From NCBI GenBank assembly GCA_009911505.1, contig QXXL01000007.1, positions 1 to 64,000 of the forward strand: a stretch of 64,000 bases of DNA, given 5' to 3'. The number at the start of each line of letters is the position of its first letter. Position 1 is the first letter of the stretch. The position numbers and the translations under genes are program-made. The notes under the pieces were generated by a model. The model had not been told where the DNA came from. It was given only the letters and a program-made list of their open reading frames with translations, and did no database searches. Shown here in pieces: positions 40,950-49,750 of this stretch. This stretch comes from Lachnospiraceae bacterium (lineage in GTDB: Bacteria; Bacillota; Clostridia; Lachnospirales; Lachnospiraceae).

Positions 40950-41453
40950 TTGATCTCTTTAAAAATTACCGACACCAAATTTTTTATGAACCAACTACTT
41001 TGCAGCGAAACCTTTGACAACTTTCTGCTGCTGGAAGCATCCATTACAAAAGACGCCACTTTTATCATTAACGGGCACATCAACCCTTCTTTTTATTCCC
41101 CGGAAGAACGCGAGGAAGCCGGCTTGTGCGAATATACAATTCTTCCCTATTCCAAATTGCGCCCTGTATGCTACCAATTAATCCGTGGTAAACATACCCC
41201 TGTATGTTTTAAATTTGTCCTTATGCTCTCTCCTGACAATACAGCCAATGTACTTGCACAATCGCTTAGTGGCTACTCCCTGCATGATATTACTGGTATT
41301 TATTTAAACATATCTTTCCAAAATGGGCAACTGAATTTAACTACCGGAATTTCGTATACTATTTTTTCCACTGATCGGACATTGGAGCAAGAATGGGATT
41401 TACTGTTACAAAAATTCCTGTTTAGGCATAACATATCATTTGACAAACCATAA
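40950..41453 (+). CDS. DUF5721-family protein
   Basis: A 167-residue soluble protein beginning LISLKITDTKFFMNQLL. A TTG start at 40950 is chosen because GAGGTGA lies five bases upstream; the GTG at 40941 overlaps that site. The order of conserved segments (FLLLEASIT, RPVCYQLIRGKHTP, FKFVLMLSPDN, GIYLNISFQNGQL) matches the DUF5721 family of Lachnospiraceae from memory. Single-gene unit, followed by a bidirectional hairpin at 41593-41632. Function unknown. Confidence 0.75.
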   Translation: MISLKITDTKFFMNQLLCSETFDNFLLLEASITKDATFIINGHINPSFYSPEEREEAGLCEYTILPYSKLRPVCYQLIRGKHTPVCFKFVLMLSPDNTANVLAQSLSGYSLHDITGIYLNISFQNGQLNLTTGISYTIFSTDRTLEQEWDLLLQKFLFRHNISFDKP

Positions 41454-41592
41454 ATCCATCCTACACAAAAAATTTGATATGGAAAATTCCATACCAAACC
41501 CGCTAATAAAATTATATTGTAATATTTCTATTATTTCCCGTGCCACCAAGACATCTGGTATACATACCCCTCCACTACGCATACCGTAATAA

Positions 41593-41632
41593 AATAGCTA
41601 CCTGACCGGTAGATACCAGCCAAGTAGCCATT
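41593..41632. terminator. Bidirectional terminator between DUF5721 and the PTS operon
   Basis: A long stem of up to 19 pairs, several of them G-U, with flanking A and T runs. It lies ten bases past the HAD gene stop and serves it on the minus strand. On the plus strand it can end the DUF5721 transcript. Confidence 0.8.
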
Positions 41633-41641
41633 TTTGGGATT

Positions 41642-42316
41642 TTAGTCTTGCAACCACTCTAAATCAAATTCTGTAAAATCACGGATACAGCGAGTGGCGC
41701 CTGCACGAATCAACTCTGGATGAATCGAATCACTTCCAATACCTATGATTTTCTTTGCACCGTATTCTCTTGCATAGCTAATAGATCCTATACTATCCTC
41801 AATTACGATACAATCTGAAAATGCCGCCCCTAAACGTTTTGCGGCTTCCATATGCATTTGACCCTTGTTCGCGTAGGTACCGTCATCATAGACACATATC
41901 TGCCGATCAAACCATTGAGCTAGCGCAAATTCCTTAAAATAAAATTCAATGTTGTCTATAATGGATGCGGAAGCCAGTGCAAAGGGGATTTGTAACTCTT
42001 TGAGAGCTTCGAATAGTTCTACAGCTCCCTTCGTCAGGTGTACTTTATCGGGATTCTGCTTACAAAGCTCCCTGTATATTGTTTCTTTACGAACGGAGTA
42101 CATCTTTCTTTCTTCAGCCGTCAACATGGATGAAATCACTTTCAGAATATCATCGTTGTTCGGGCCGCAAAAGGAAGCAGCATCCGGTATTGGTTCTGCT
42201 TCTCCACGCAACTCCTTAAATATCCTTGACCATGCTTCCATATGGAAGCATGAATCAAAGAACAGCGTGCCATTAAAATCAAATATAACCGCACCAGCTA
42301 TCTTAGAAGAGGCCAA
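41642..42316 (-). CDS. HAD-superfamily phosphatase/phosphoglucomutase-like enzyme
   Basis: A 224-residue HAD subfamily IA protein. Motif I is FDFNGTLF, with Asn where the second Asp of DxDxT is usual. A helical cap (about 18-90), motif II ASAS near 118, a Lys region and motif IV VIEDSIGSI near 175 follow. The start is taken as TTG at 42316, since GGAGGG lies five bases upstream; a TTG at 42328 is less likely. It is the last gene of the PTS operon and overlaps IID by 14 bases, so it probably acts on the imported sugar phosphate. Confidence 0.8.
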   Translation of the reverse strand: MASSKIAGAVIFDFNGTLFFDSCFHMEAWSRIFKELRGEAEPIPDAASFCGPNNDDILKVISSMLTAEERKMYSVRKETIYRELCKQNPDKVHLTKGAVELFEALKELQIPFALASASIIDNIEFYFKEFALAQWFDRQICVYDDGTYANKGQMHMEAAKRLGAAFSDCIVIEDSIGSISYAREYGAKKIIGIGSDSIHPELIRAGATRCIRDFTEFDLEWLQD

Positions 42317-43127
42317 TGAGCCCTCCAATAATACCGATTACCAATAAAAGTCCAATACACATAACCGGCTTCCAGTTTTTCTTCTTCATCAGGAAATAAA
42401 GAAGAAGTGTCAGAGCCAACGGAATCATTTTCGGTAAAATACCGTCTAAAATACTCTGGATAACGATTGGGCTTTCGCCGTTTGCAACTTCCAATGCAAC
42501 GGTGATATTACCCATGTTAGCTGTCAAAGCGCCGACAACAAATACACCAAGTAAGGATGCGGCACGGGTAAATTCCCTTGCGTTTTCCGTCATAATTTCA
42601 ATCGCCTTCGCTCCGAGCTTATAAGACCAGCCCATCAGGAAGAAACGAATTGCAAACTGAACACCATTAAATATCAGCAGGAATATAATCGGCCCGGCTA
42701 TAGAACCGTCAATCGCCATATTCGCTGTAATACCTGCCGTGATCGGCACAAGTGTAAACCAGAAAATAGCATCACCAATACCACCTAAAGGTCCCATTGC
42801 CGCAACGCGGACGGAGCGGATGGTACTGATATCTGTTTTCTGCTGCTCTAAAGATAATACAATACCCATTACAAATGTTACAAGGAACGGGTGCGTATTG
42901 AAAAATTCCAAGTTATGACCCATAGAAATTGCAAGATCTTCTTTGTTGTCTCCATGGATTTTCTCAAGCCCCGGGAGGATACAGTATAACCATCCAGCAG
43001 CCTGCATTCTTTCGTAGTTAAAGGATGCCTGCAGGTTCAAGGAACGCCATACCATTTTGTTTAACGTCTTTTTGTCTAACGGCTGAGCCGGTTTTAAATT
43101 GTTATAATGTGTTGCATTAGATGCCAT
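42303..43127 (-). CDS. PTS mannose/fructose/sorbose/N-acetylgalactosamine family IID
   Basis: A 274-residue integral membrane subunit. The N-terminal SLNLQASFNYERMQAAGW and SVRVAAMGPLGGIGDAIFW segments are strong IID signatures, and a C-terminal helix ends GGLIGLF. The ATG at 43127 follows GAGGTGACGAGG. It overlaps IIC upstream by 11 bases and the HAD gene downstream. The substrate cannot be named; mannose or N-acetylated amino sugars are usual. Confidence 0.92.
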   Translation of the reverse strand: MASNATHYNNLKPAQPLDKKTLNKMVWRSLNLQASFNYERMQAAGWLYCILPGLEKIHGDNKEDLAISMGHNLEFFNTHPFLVTFVMGIVLSLEQQKTDISTIRSVRVAAMGPLGGIGDAIFWFTLVPITAGITANMAIDGSIAGPIIFLLIFNGVQFAIRFFLMGWSYKLGAKAIEIMTENAREFTRAASLLGVFVVGALTANMGNITVALEVANGESPIVIQSILDGILPKMIPLALTLLLYFLMKKKNWKPVMCIGLLLVIGIIGGLIGLF

Positions 43128-43926
43128 CCTCGTCACCTCCTCCATTTCCGCTTCCAGCATTCTTTCTCATTGCAACGCGCGTCTGGAAATCATAAAATGC
43201 GATTGCAAAACCTACAAATGCAACAAGCAACAGAGTAGCACCAGCTGTGCCCTCAATACTGCCGATTACAACTGCAAGCGCAAATCCTGACAGGTAAAAG
43301 CCCCAAAGGTCATTGGAAAGCATAATACGAAGCAGTGTGGCAAAACCAACGAAACGCATCATTTTACCAGCAGCGTCTAAACCGTTCATGAACCACTTAT
43401 ATTTATCGGAAAACTCCTGTAATGACGTACCCAGAGCGCTTCCGCCCAGCAAACCGCCGACACATACAACTGCAAACAAAGCACCAAGCATAGCCATAGC
43501 AAAATAGTTCAAACGAACAATACCTTTTGTATCGCCTTTTTCTGCCAGTTTGTCTGCCGAAGACATGAGCGGTGACATAACGGTAAATACCAATGTAATC
43601 ATGTACTGTCCTATCAAAGCAAACGGAATGGCAAGAGCAACTGCCGCACCCGTATCAAGCCCGGAAGCGATACCAAATACGGCTGACATAACACCGCCGA
43701 TAACGGCATTCGGAGGCTGAGCCCCACCAACCGGCATGTTACCGATTGTCATTAACTGATATGTACCGCCTACGACAAGGCCGGTCTGCAAATCACCGAG
43801 GATAGCCCCGATTACAGCGCCGGTTACAATAGGCTGGTACAGAGATTCTAAAAAGTCAAACTGATCGATACCGACGATAAACGCCCATACAGCGACCAGA
43901 ATAATCTGAATAGCATTAAATTGCAT
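43117..43926 (-). CDS. PTS mannose/fructose/sorbose/N-acetylgalactosamine family IIC
   Basis: A 269-residue polytopic subunit. The N-terminal QIILVAVWAFIVGIDQFDF and GGTYQLMTIGNMPVGGAQPPN are typical IIC motifs. The C-terminus carries a Gly/Asp-rich tail that overlaps IID. GAAAGGAG precedes the ATG at 43926. With IID it forms the sugar channel. Confidence 0.93.
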   Translation of the reverse strand: MQFNAIQIILVAVWAFIVGIDQFDFLESLYQPIVTGAVIGAILGDLQTGLVVGGTYQLMTIGNMPVGGAQPPNAVIGGVMSAVFGIASGLDTGAAVALAIPFALIGQYMITLVFTVMSPLMSSADKLAEKGDTKGIVRLNYFAMAMLGALFAVVCVGGLLGGSALGTSLQEFSDKYKWFMNGLDAAGKMMRFVGFATLLRIMLSNDLWGFYLSGFALAVVIGSIEGTAGATLLLVAFVGFAIAFYDFQTRVAMRKNAGSGNGGGDEDGI

Positions 43927-43971
43927 AATTCACTAATCTCCTTTCCTTCATACTGTCATAAGTCATAAAAC

Positions 43972-44448
43972 TTATTTGAACAATTTTTCAATGTTCTCTG
44001 CACCTTCTGTCGGCACGCGCCTGATCTCAAGCTCAACGCCCAACTCACGCATTTTCTTGAAAGCCGCCACATCGTCGTCATTTACTGCTACCGATCCTGC
44101 GACCTGACGCTTCCCGTCTGCCATGTGCATATTACCAATATTAACTTTTTTGATTGGAACTCCGCCTTCTACTAACTTCAGCACATCCTGCGGCGTTTCA
44201 CAAACGATAAAAATCTTTTGTTTGTCAGATGCCTTGTGGATAGTTGAAATCGTCTTCTCCAATGTCCAATAGCGCATTGCCGCACCGGATGGCGCCGCCA
44301 TATCCATCATGCCTTGACGAAGCTTATTGCCAGCTGCATCGTCATTTGCAACCAAGATAAGGTTTGCTCCAATACTACCGTACCACTGGGTGGCCACCTG
44401 TCCGTGAACCAGGCGGTTGTCAATCCTTGTCAAAACAATATTGGGCAT
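43972..44448 (-). CDS. PTS mannose/fructose/sorbose/N-acetylgalactosamine family IIB
   Basis: A 158-residue cytoplasmic phosphocarrier. The N-terminal VLTRIDNRLVHGQV carries the phosphorylated His at residue 15. The remainder follows the IIB fold of the Man family. The ATG at 44448 follows AAGGAGGG. It opens the operon, so the IIA domain that should phosphorylate it is not encoded in this window. Confidence 0.93.
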   Translation of the reverse strand: MPNIVLTRIDNRLVHGQVATQWYGSIGANLILVANDDAAGNKLRQGMMDMAAPSGAAMRYWTLEKTISTIHKASDKQKIFIVCETPQDVLKLVEGGVPIKKVNIGNMHMADGKRQVAGSVAVNDDDVAAFKKMRELGVELEIRRVPTEGAENIEKLFK

Positions 44449-44894
44449 AATACTCCCTCCTTAAAATAATAATAAATTCCCTGAAAAATCCCATCCAGAG
44501 TAACTTTATTATAGTTCTTTTTACCCTAGGCGTCTTTGTACTTTTTAACAGATTATTGTATTTTTTGTTCTTTTTGACATTTTATATCGGAAACCACTTC
44601 CAATTTTGGGTATTCTGCACAAACCCGTATGAGCTTGTCCCTGTTTTTCCTTGTAAAAGGACAAGTTTCGACTGCATTTTTTGTACATTTTATTTGTCCC
44701 TCCGCAGCTTGTTTTTGGCTTCTTCTTTGATATCCTAAAGAAATGCTTAAATCAAATATAACACGGATGCTGGATACATACAGCTAAAAAATGCATTTAG
44801 GGCAATCTATAGGGAGCCGCCTTACAAGGACGACTGATAAAAGTCCGTTGCAGTACAAAAGAGTGTTTAAATCAGCTTACTGCCAGAAAAAAGA
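44449..44894. promoter_or_regulatory. Intergenic region upstream of the PTS operon
   Basis: About 450 bases without a supported gene. On the minus strand TATAAT at 44508-44513 is a possible -10 for IIB, but its -35 is weak, suggesting an activator. CTTGTCC and GGACAAG form an inverted repeat (44634-44640 with 44659-44665), and TTGTCCCT occurs twice (about 44636 and 44694), a possible regulator site. No sigma-54 type GG/GC pair was found. Confidence 0.35.
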
Positions 44895-44915
44895 AACGCA
44901 GCAGGACGCTGCGTT
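44895..44915 (-). terminator. Terminator of clpC
   Basis: A perfect eight-pair stem AACGCAGC/GCTGCGTT with a five-base loop overlaps the clpC stop codon and is followed on the minus strand by TTTCTTTTTT. Confidence 0.88.
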
Positions 44916-47364
44916 AAGTAACCTCAAACTGTACAGCACCCTCCTGCATCTGAACATCTACGGTATCGCCTTTTTTAATCCCGCCCCCTAAAATCTCTTC
45001 TGCTAAAGCATCCTCTATTGTATTTTGGATTTTACGCCGCAAGGGCCTCGCCCCATACTTGGGATCGAATGCGTTTTCCACAATATATTCTTTTACAGAA
45101 TCCTTTACACAAAGCGTAATACCCATCTGGCTTTTGCACCGCAAAACCAGGTTTTCGGACAACAGGGATACGATTTTTTTCATATCTGCTTTGTCCAATG
45201 CACGGAATACAATTGTCTCGTCAATGCGGTTCAAAAACTCAGGCTTAAAAATACGCCTAACCTCTTCCATTACGCCTTCTTTCATCCGCTCGTAGTTCTG
45301 TTTAGCATCGTCTGTCTGGCCAAACCCCAGCTTTTTGGGGGAGATGATGGCCTGTGCGCCAGCGTTTGAAGTCATAATAATCACCGTGTTCTTAAAATCT
45401 ACTTTCCTCCCCTGCGCATCTGTGATATGACCGTCATCTAATACCTGCAGTAATATATTAAATACATCTGGATGCGCTTTTTCAATTTCGTCAAATAATA
45501 TTACAGAATAGGGCTTCCTGCGTACTTTCTCGCTGAGCTGCCCGCCTTCCTCATAACCTACATAGCCGGGGGGCGATCCGATCATTTTGGAAACGCTGTG
45601 GCGTTCCATGTATTCTGACATATCTACACGGATCATCGCCTGTTCGTCTCCAAATATAGCTTCCGCCAGCGCCTTGGTGATTTCTGTCTTGCCCACTCCG
45701 GTCGGCCCCAAAAACAGGAAAGACCCGATAGGGCGGCCTGGATCTTTTAACCCTACCCTGCCGCGGCGGATAGCCTTTGCTACGGCGGCAACTGCTTCTT
45801 CCTGGCCAATGACACGCTTATGCAGTGTTTTTTCTAAGCGGCGCAGCCTTTCGGCTTCCCCTTCTTCTAATTTTTTGACTGGGATTTTAGTCCAGCCAGA
45901 AACGATGTCAGCTATTTCCTCTGCACCCACAGCCAGCTCTTTTTTATTGGCTTCTTTTTTGTATTTTCGCAGGGATTTTGCATATTTCATCTCTGAATCA
46001 CGTTTTTTGGCGCTGATACGGGAAGCCTCTTTTATATCGTCCTCACGCAGCGCAATTTCTATTTTACAATCAAACCCGCGGAGCTGCTGCTCAAGATCCA
46101 TCATGTTGTCTGGCATCTGATAGCCCGCAATGCGCACCTTTGATGCCGCTTCATCCATAAGATCAATTGCCTTATCAGGAAGGAAACGGTCATTAATGTA
46201 ACGGATGGATAAATCAACTGCGGCTTCAAGCCCTTCGTCTGTAATCGCCACATGGTGGTGGGCTTCATAATGCCCGCGAAGCCCCTTTAAAATCTCGATG
46301 GCATGAGCCCGGTCCGGCTCATCTATCGTTACAGGCTGGAACCTGCGCTCTAATGCCGCATCTTTTTCAATATATTTGCGGTACTCAGCAATAGTTGTCG
46401 CTCCAATCAGCTGGATTTCACCACGTGCAAGGGAAGGCTTTAAAATATTAGACGCATCAATGGCGCCTTCGGCGCCCCCCGCACCAATAATAGTATGGAT
46501 TTCATCAATAAATAACAGGATATTCCCCGCCTGTACGACCTCATGAATTACTTTTTTAATCCGCTCTTCAAATTCACCACGGTATTTTGAGCCTGCTATC
46601 ATACCCGAAAGATCCAGCGTAACAACCCGCTTGTCAAGCACAGTGTCTGGCACTAAGCCCATAACAATGCGCTGCGCTAAACCTTCCGCAATTGCCGTCT
46701 TACCGACACCGGGTTCCCCAATCAAACAAGGGTTATTTTTACTACGCCTGCTTAAAATCTGGATGACACGCTGGATTTCTTCATTCCTGCCAATCACCGG
46801 ATCGAGCTCGCCGCTTTTGGCAAGCCCTGTCAAATCTCTGGCATACTGGTCTAGCATAGGGGTATTAGCTGAGCTTTTGCGTTTGCTTGGCTTACCGTTC
46901 ACAAAATCCTCACGGTACAAGCTGCTGTCTTCCCCCATCGCAACTAAAGTATCCACGTACAGCTTCTGCAAATTGACGCTTAACGTGGTCAAAAGCCTGG
47001 ATGCTGCACATTCGGTTTCTTTTATCATCGCAAGCAAAAAATGCTCCGTCCCAATTTCCCGGCTTGCAAACCTGTCTGCTTCCCGTCCGGCATTTTCTAT
47101 AATTTGTTCCGACCGTGGCGTCCATCCGTCCATATCTGCTACCATCGTATCTCCGGACGGGGCAATCAGGCTTTGGATCAAATCCGTTACCTGTTCTTTA
47201 TAAACCTTATTATCGATTAAAACCTTAGCCGCAACACCCGTTCCTTCCTTAAGCAGCCCAAGCAGCATATGCTCCGTCCCTATATAATTATGCTGCATTG
47301 CCCTCGCTGCCTTTTCCGCCAGTTTCATCGCTTTTAGCGCTTTACTTGTGAATGATTTCTGCAT
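44914..47364 (-). CDS. clpC: ATP-dependent Clp protease ATP-binding subunit ClpC
   Basis: An 816-residue HSP100 unfoldase. Two N-domain repeats lie at about 5-70 and 82-145. D1 has Walker A GEPGVGKT and Walker B LFIDEIH. The short middle domain (about 420-475) is of ClpC type. D2 has Walker A GPTGVGKT, Walker [10 protein letters not shown] and the arginine finger in FLNRID. It would act with ClpP and adaptors. ctsR, mcsA and mcsB are absent, unlike the usual Bacillus operon. It lies 23 bases after the cohesin-domain gene and is closed by its own terminator. Confidence 0.95.
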   Translation of the reverse strand: MQKSFTSKALKAMKLAEKAARAMQHNYIGTEHMLLGLLKEGTGVAAKVLIDNKVYKEQVTDLIQSLIAPSGDTMVADMDGWTPRSEQIIENAGREADRFASREIGTEHFLLAMIKETECAASRLLTTLSVNLQKLYVDTLVAMGEDSSLYREDFVNGKPSKRKSSANTPMLDQYARDLTGLAKSGELDPVIGRNEEIQRVIQILSRRSKNNPCLIGEPGVGKTAIAEGLAQRIVMGLVPDTVLDKRVVTLDLSGMIAGSKYRGEFEERIKKVIHEVVQAGNILLFIDEIHTIIGAGGAEGAIDASNILKPSLARGEIQLIGATTIAEYRKYIEKDAALERRFQPVTIDEPDRAHAIEILKGLRGHYEAHHHVAITDEGLEAAVDLSIRYINDRFLPDKAIDLMDEAASKVRIAGYQMPDNMMDLEQQLRGFDCKIEIALREDDIKEASRISAKKRDSEMKYAKSLRKYKKEANKKELAVGAEEIADIVSGWTKIPVKKLEEGEAERLRRLEKTLHKRVIGQEEAVAAVAKAIRRGRVGLKDPGRPIGSFLFLGPTGVGKTEITKALAEAIFGDEQAMIRVDMSEYMERHSVSKMIGSPPGYVGYEEGGQLSEKVRRKPYSVILFDEIEKAHPDVFNILLQVLDDGHITDAQGRKVDFKNTVIIMTSNAGAQAIISPKKLGFGQTDDAKQNYERMKEGVMEEVRRIFKPEFLNRIDETIVFRALDKADMKKIVSLLSENLVLRCKSQMGITLCVKDSVKEYIVENAFDPKYGARPLRRKIQNTIEDALAEEILGGGIKKGDTVDVQMQEGAVQFEVT

Positions 47365-47387
47365 AGTTCCACCTTTTTATTTTTATT

Positions 47388-49223
47388 TTAGTTTAAATCT
47401 AAAAATTCTATGTCCTCATCTTCCGTGTCCTTCTTTTTCGCCCGGATTGGAGCCACATCTATATATTCCTGCCTGGCTTCCTTTTCTTTCTTTTTCCTGC
47501 TGCTTATAATCTCTGGATCTTCTTCAAATTCGTCTATAATATCCCTGTCATCCGCGTCATAAAAGCCCTGCCCGTCTTCCGGCTCTTCTGCCACGGCATA
47601 CTCCTTTGCCCTACCCACATTTTTGGTCTTGTTTTTCTTTTTTGTACGCGTTTTTTTAGTGCGGCTTTTCCTGCCTAGCTTTTCTTCCTCATGATAGGAT
47701 GCGCCTTCATCCAGCTTTAGCTCCCTGACCTTTAAAATAAAGTTAACCACCAAAAGCAGCAGCACTACAGAGACAAAGATAAGCGCCCCAATCAGTCTCC
47801 TGTCCCTTGTCCTAACATCGTCATAACGCTCATCCAGTTCATTATAGGACTTAAGAAGCATATCATAATTTTTCCCGGTATCAGCAGGAATAATGGCATC
47901 CTGGTTGAACCTCTGGTATGTGCCCTGCTTCGCATCGTACTGGTACCATCCTGACACACCGGTATCGTCCATCCCATAAAAAAGGTAAAAATCAGACTCT
48001 GCATTGTATGCAGCCTCTTCTTCCGGATTGTCAAATTTGACAATTTCTTTATCGGCAGGGCCAGCAAACTGATATGCAGAAACCGTAGCCCAGTCGCCAA
48101 CCGCTACACTTGCCTCTTTGTAATTATCCGGCGGGATAGCCGCATTAGGCACTACCATCAGAATAATATAATGATCGCCGCTGTTTAATCGTACATAAGG
48201 AAAAAATTTATCACGATCGGCATCATATACAAAAAACCTGCTCTCCCCCGCATCATTAACGAGATAGTACATTCCTAGATGGCCATGCTGAAAAGAAATC
48301 CCCTTATACGGTTTACCCTTGTATTCAAAATCAGCCCTCTCAAAGCCAGCGGGAATATCCTCATCACTAAATTCTTCCGAAATCCGGTACGAAGCGCCGT
48401 CAATCGTAATACTGTCACCAGAGCCGTCTGTCGTACTGTTTTCACCAGCTTGCGCTTCCTGCCCCTCTGTTTTTTCAGAAGAAGCAGGCGGTATATCTGT
48501 GGATGCGGGAGTGCTGCCCTCCCCCTTAGATACCGTGATTTTGTAGGCAGCTTCAGTTCCGTTTTCTGCTTTAACTAAAACAGTAATAACATTCTTGCCT
48601 CTTTTTAAATCCTTATTGCCGCTTATAGATTCTATGGTGGCCTTACTATTGGATGTCACTGCATCTACACTAATTTCACTGACGTCCCCAGCAACCTGCG
48701 CTGTATACTCCGTAACGCTCCCTTTAAAAGCCGGCGAAAGCGCCCCAGGTGAAATCTTAAGCGAAGACAGGGAATTATCGCCTGATTTGACCGAATTAGC
48801 ATCCGCCCCCTCATCATCCGGGGATGTTTCAGCCCCGCCTGTTACATTAATATGGGTTCCTGCTGCTGTTAAAGCCGCCCCTTCCGCTTTTACATATGCG
48901 TCGCCAGATGCGATAGCTTTAAACTTTATGCTGACATCTGATCCGGCCGCAGTTATTTTACCGTTGCCGTACCCAGCATCAGAATCAGAACTACTGATAT
49001 ATTCTAACAGCGAGGTGTCATAGGTAATGTTCATGTCTGCAATTACATCTTCGTTATTGGCATTAACAGCATAAACGGTGACAGTAACGGTATCGCCTGT
49101 TTTCACCGTACCAGACGATACAGCAACAGAAAGCCTGCCTGCCGCAAATACGCAGGTAGAGCCCCAAAGCAAAACCAAGCAGCCTGTTAAAAATGCTATA
49201 ATATGTTTGCACTTATGATTCAT
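47388..49223 (-). CDS. Membrane-anchored extracellular protein with cohesin and cadherin-like domains
   Basis: A 611-residue protein. A signal peptide (1-28) precedes a cohesin-type beta sandwich (about 29-128), a Ser/Asp-rich linker, a cadherin-like beta-sandwich domain (about 150-232), a second linker, and an uncharacterised extracellular region (about 270-460). One transmembrane helix lies at about 478-500. The cytoplasmic tail is strongly charged, first basic (repeats of Lys/Arg/Thr) and then acidic, ending EFLDLN. It precedes clpC by 23 bases. Cohesin folds bind dockerins in cellulosomes, but no dockerin is evident in this window. The topology suggests a surface receptor or scaffold. Confidence 0.75.
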   Translation of the reverse strand: MNHKCKHIIAFLTGCLVLLWGSTCVFAAGRLSVAVSSGTVKTGDTVTVTVYAVNANNEDVIADMNITYDTSLLEYISSSDSDAGYGNGKITAAGSDVSIKFKAIASGDAYVKAEGAALTAAGTHINVTGGAETSPDDEGADANSVKSGDNSLSSLKISPGALSPAFKGSVTEYTAQVAGDVSEISVDAVTSNSKATIESISGNKDLKRGKNVITVLVKAENGTEAAYKITVSKGEGSTPASTDIPPASSEKTEGQEAQAGENSTTDGSGDSITIDGASYRISEEFSDEDIPAGFERADFEYKGKPYKGISFQHGHLGMYYLVNDAGESRFFVYDADRDKFFPYVRLNSGDHYIILMVVPNAAIPPDNYKEASVAVGDWATVSAYQFAGPADKEIVKFDNPEEEAAYNAESDFYLFYGMDDTGVSGWYQYDAKQGTYQRFNQDAIIPADTGKNYDMLLKSYNELDERYDDVRTRDRRLIGALIFVSVVLLLLVVNFILKVRELKLDEGASYHEEEKLGRKSRTKKTRTKKKNKTKNVGRAKEYAVAEEPEDGQGFYDADDRDIIDEFEEDPEIISSRKKKEKEARQEYIDVAPIRAKKKDTEDEDIEFLDLN

Positions 49224-49450
49224 GTTTCCCTCCGTTCTGTGTATAGTATGAAATACACATTTATATAGGAATATTTTATCCTATCTGTTTTTTTTAAATC
49301 CGTGTTGCAGCATTATTATTATAGGAAATGAAGGAAAACACGTCAACCTTATTTACGGAAAATTAACATAAAAAATCGGCATATAGGAAAGAAAAGTTTT
49401 TATTCCTTTCATATCAGTATTTTGTTTTGGCTTATACCTTTTGAGCGTCT

Positions 49451-49704
49451 TAGAGCGTGTTGAAAAATGACGGCGAAATGTAGAAAGTGGGTGGCTAAGG
49501 GTTCGTCAAATAAAACATACACTTTAACAACAACATAAAAACCTTATTTAAACAACATACACCCCCATTGATAATGAAACACAAATAATTCTTACACCAA
49601 TAAAACTTCTATTCAAACTCCAAAAAATATCGGAGCAAATCCGCTATTTACACAGATTTGCTCCGATTAATACATCCGCCAGAAAGCTTTTTTCAAACAC
49701 ACTC
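49451..49704. repeat. MITE-like element with imperfect inverted ends
   Basis: The left end TAGAGCGTGTTGAAAAATGA (49451-49470) and the right end, read on the minus strand as GAGTGTGTTTGAAAAAA (49688-49704), are imperfect inverted repeats of the same motif that occurs singly at 37738. The 254-base interval has no coding capacity and carries an A+T-rich middle. No target duplication was recognised. Confidence 0.4.
49629..49667 (-). terminator. Terminator of the surface-polysaccharide operon
   Basis: A perfect 13-pair stem (ATCGGAGCAAATC / GATTTGCTCCGAT) with a 13-base loop is followed on the minus strand by ATTTTTTGG. It lies 84 bases past the stop of the DUF5722 gene. Confidence 0.9.
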
Positions 49705-49750
49705 CCGTCTTTCAATCCGCTTTCGTCCTGGCTCAAGCTATAGTTTCAGG

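Larger units (their letters stand above)
49224..49750. other. 527-base non-coding interval
   Basis: No supported gene lies here. It holds the putative promoter region of the cohesin-domain gene (high A+T, near 49240-49300), the inverted-repeat element at 49451-49704 and the terminator of the surface-polysaccharide operon at 49629-49667. Repeat copies B and C delimit the element. Confidence 0.6.

Noticed and set aside
44449..44913. A missing PTS IIA gene in this spacer
   Set aside because: Only frames of about 60 residues exist and none has the IIA active-site His region.
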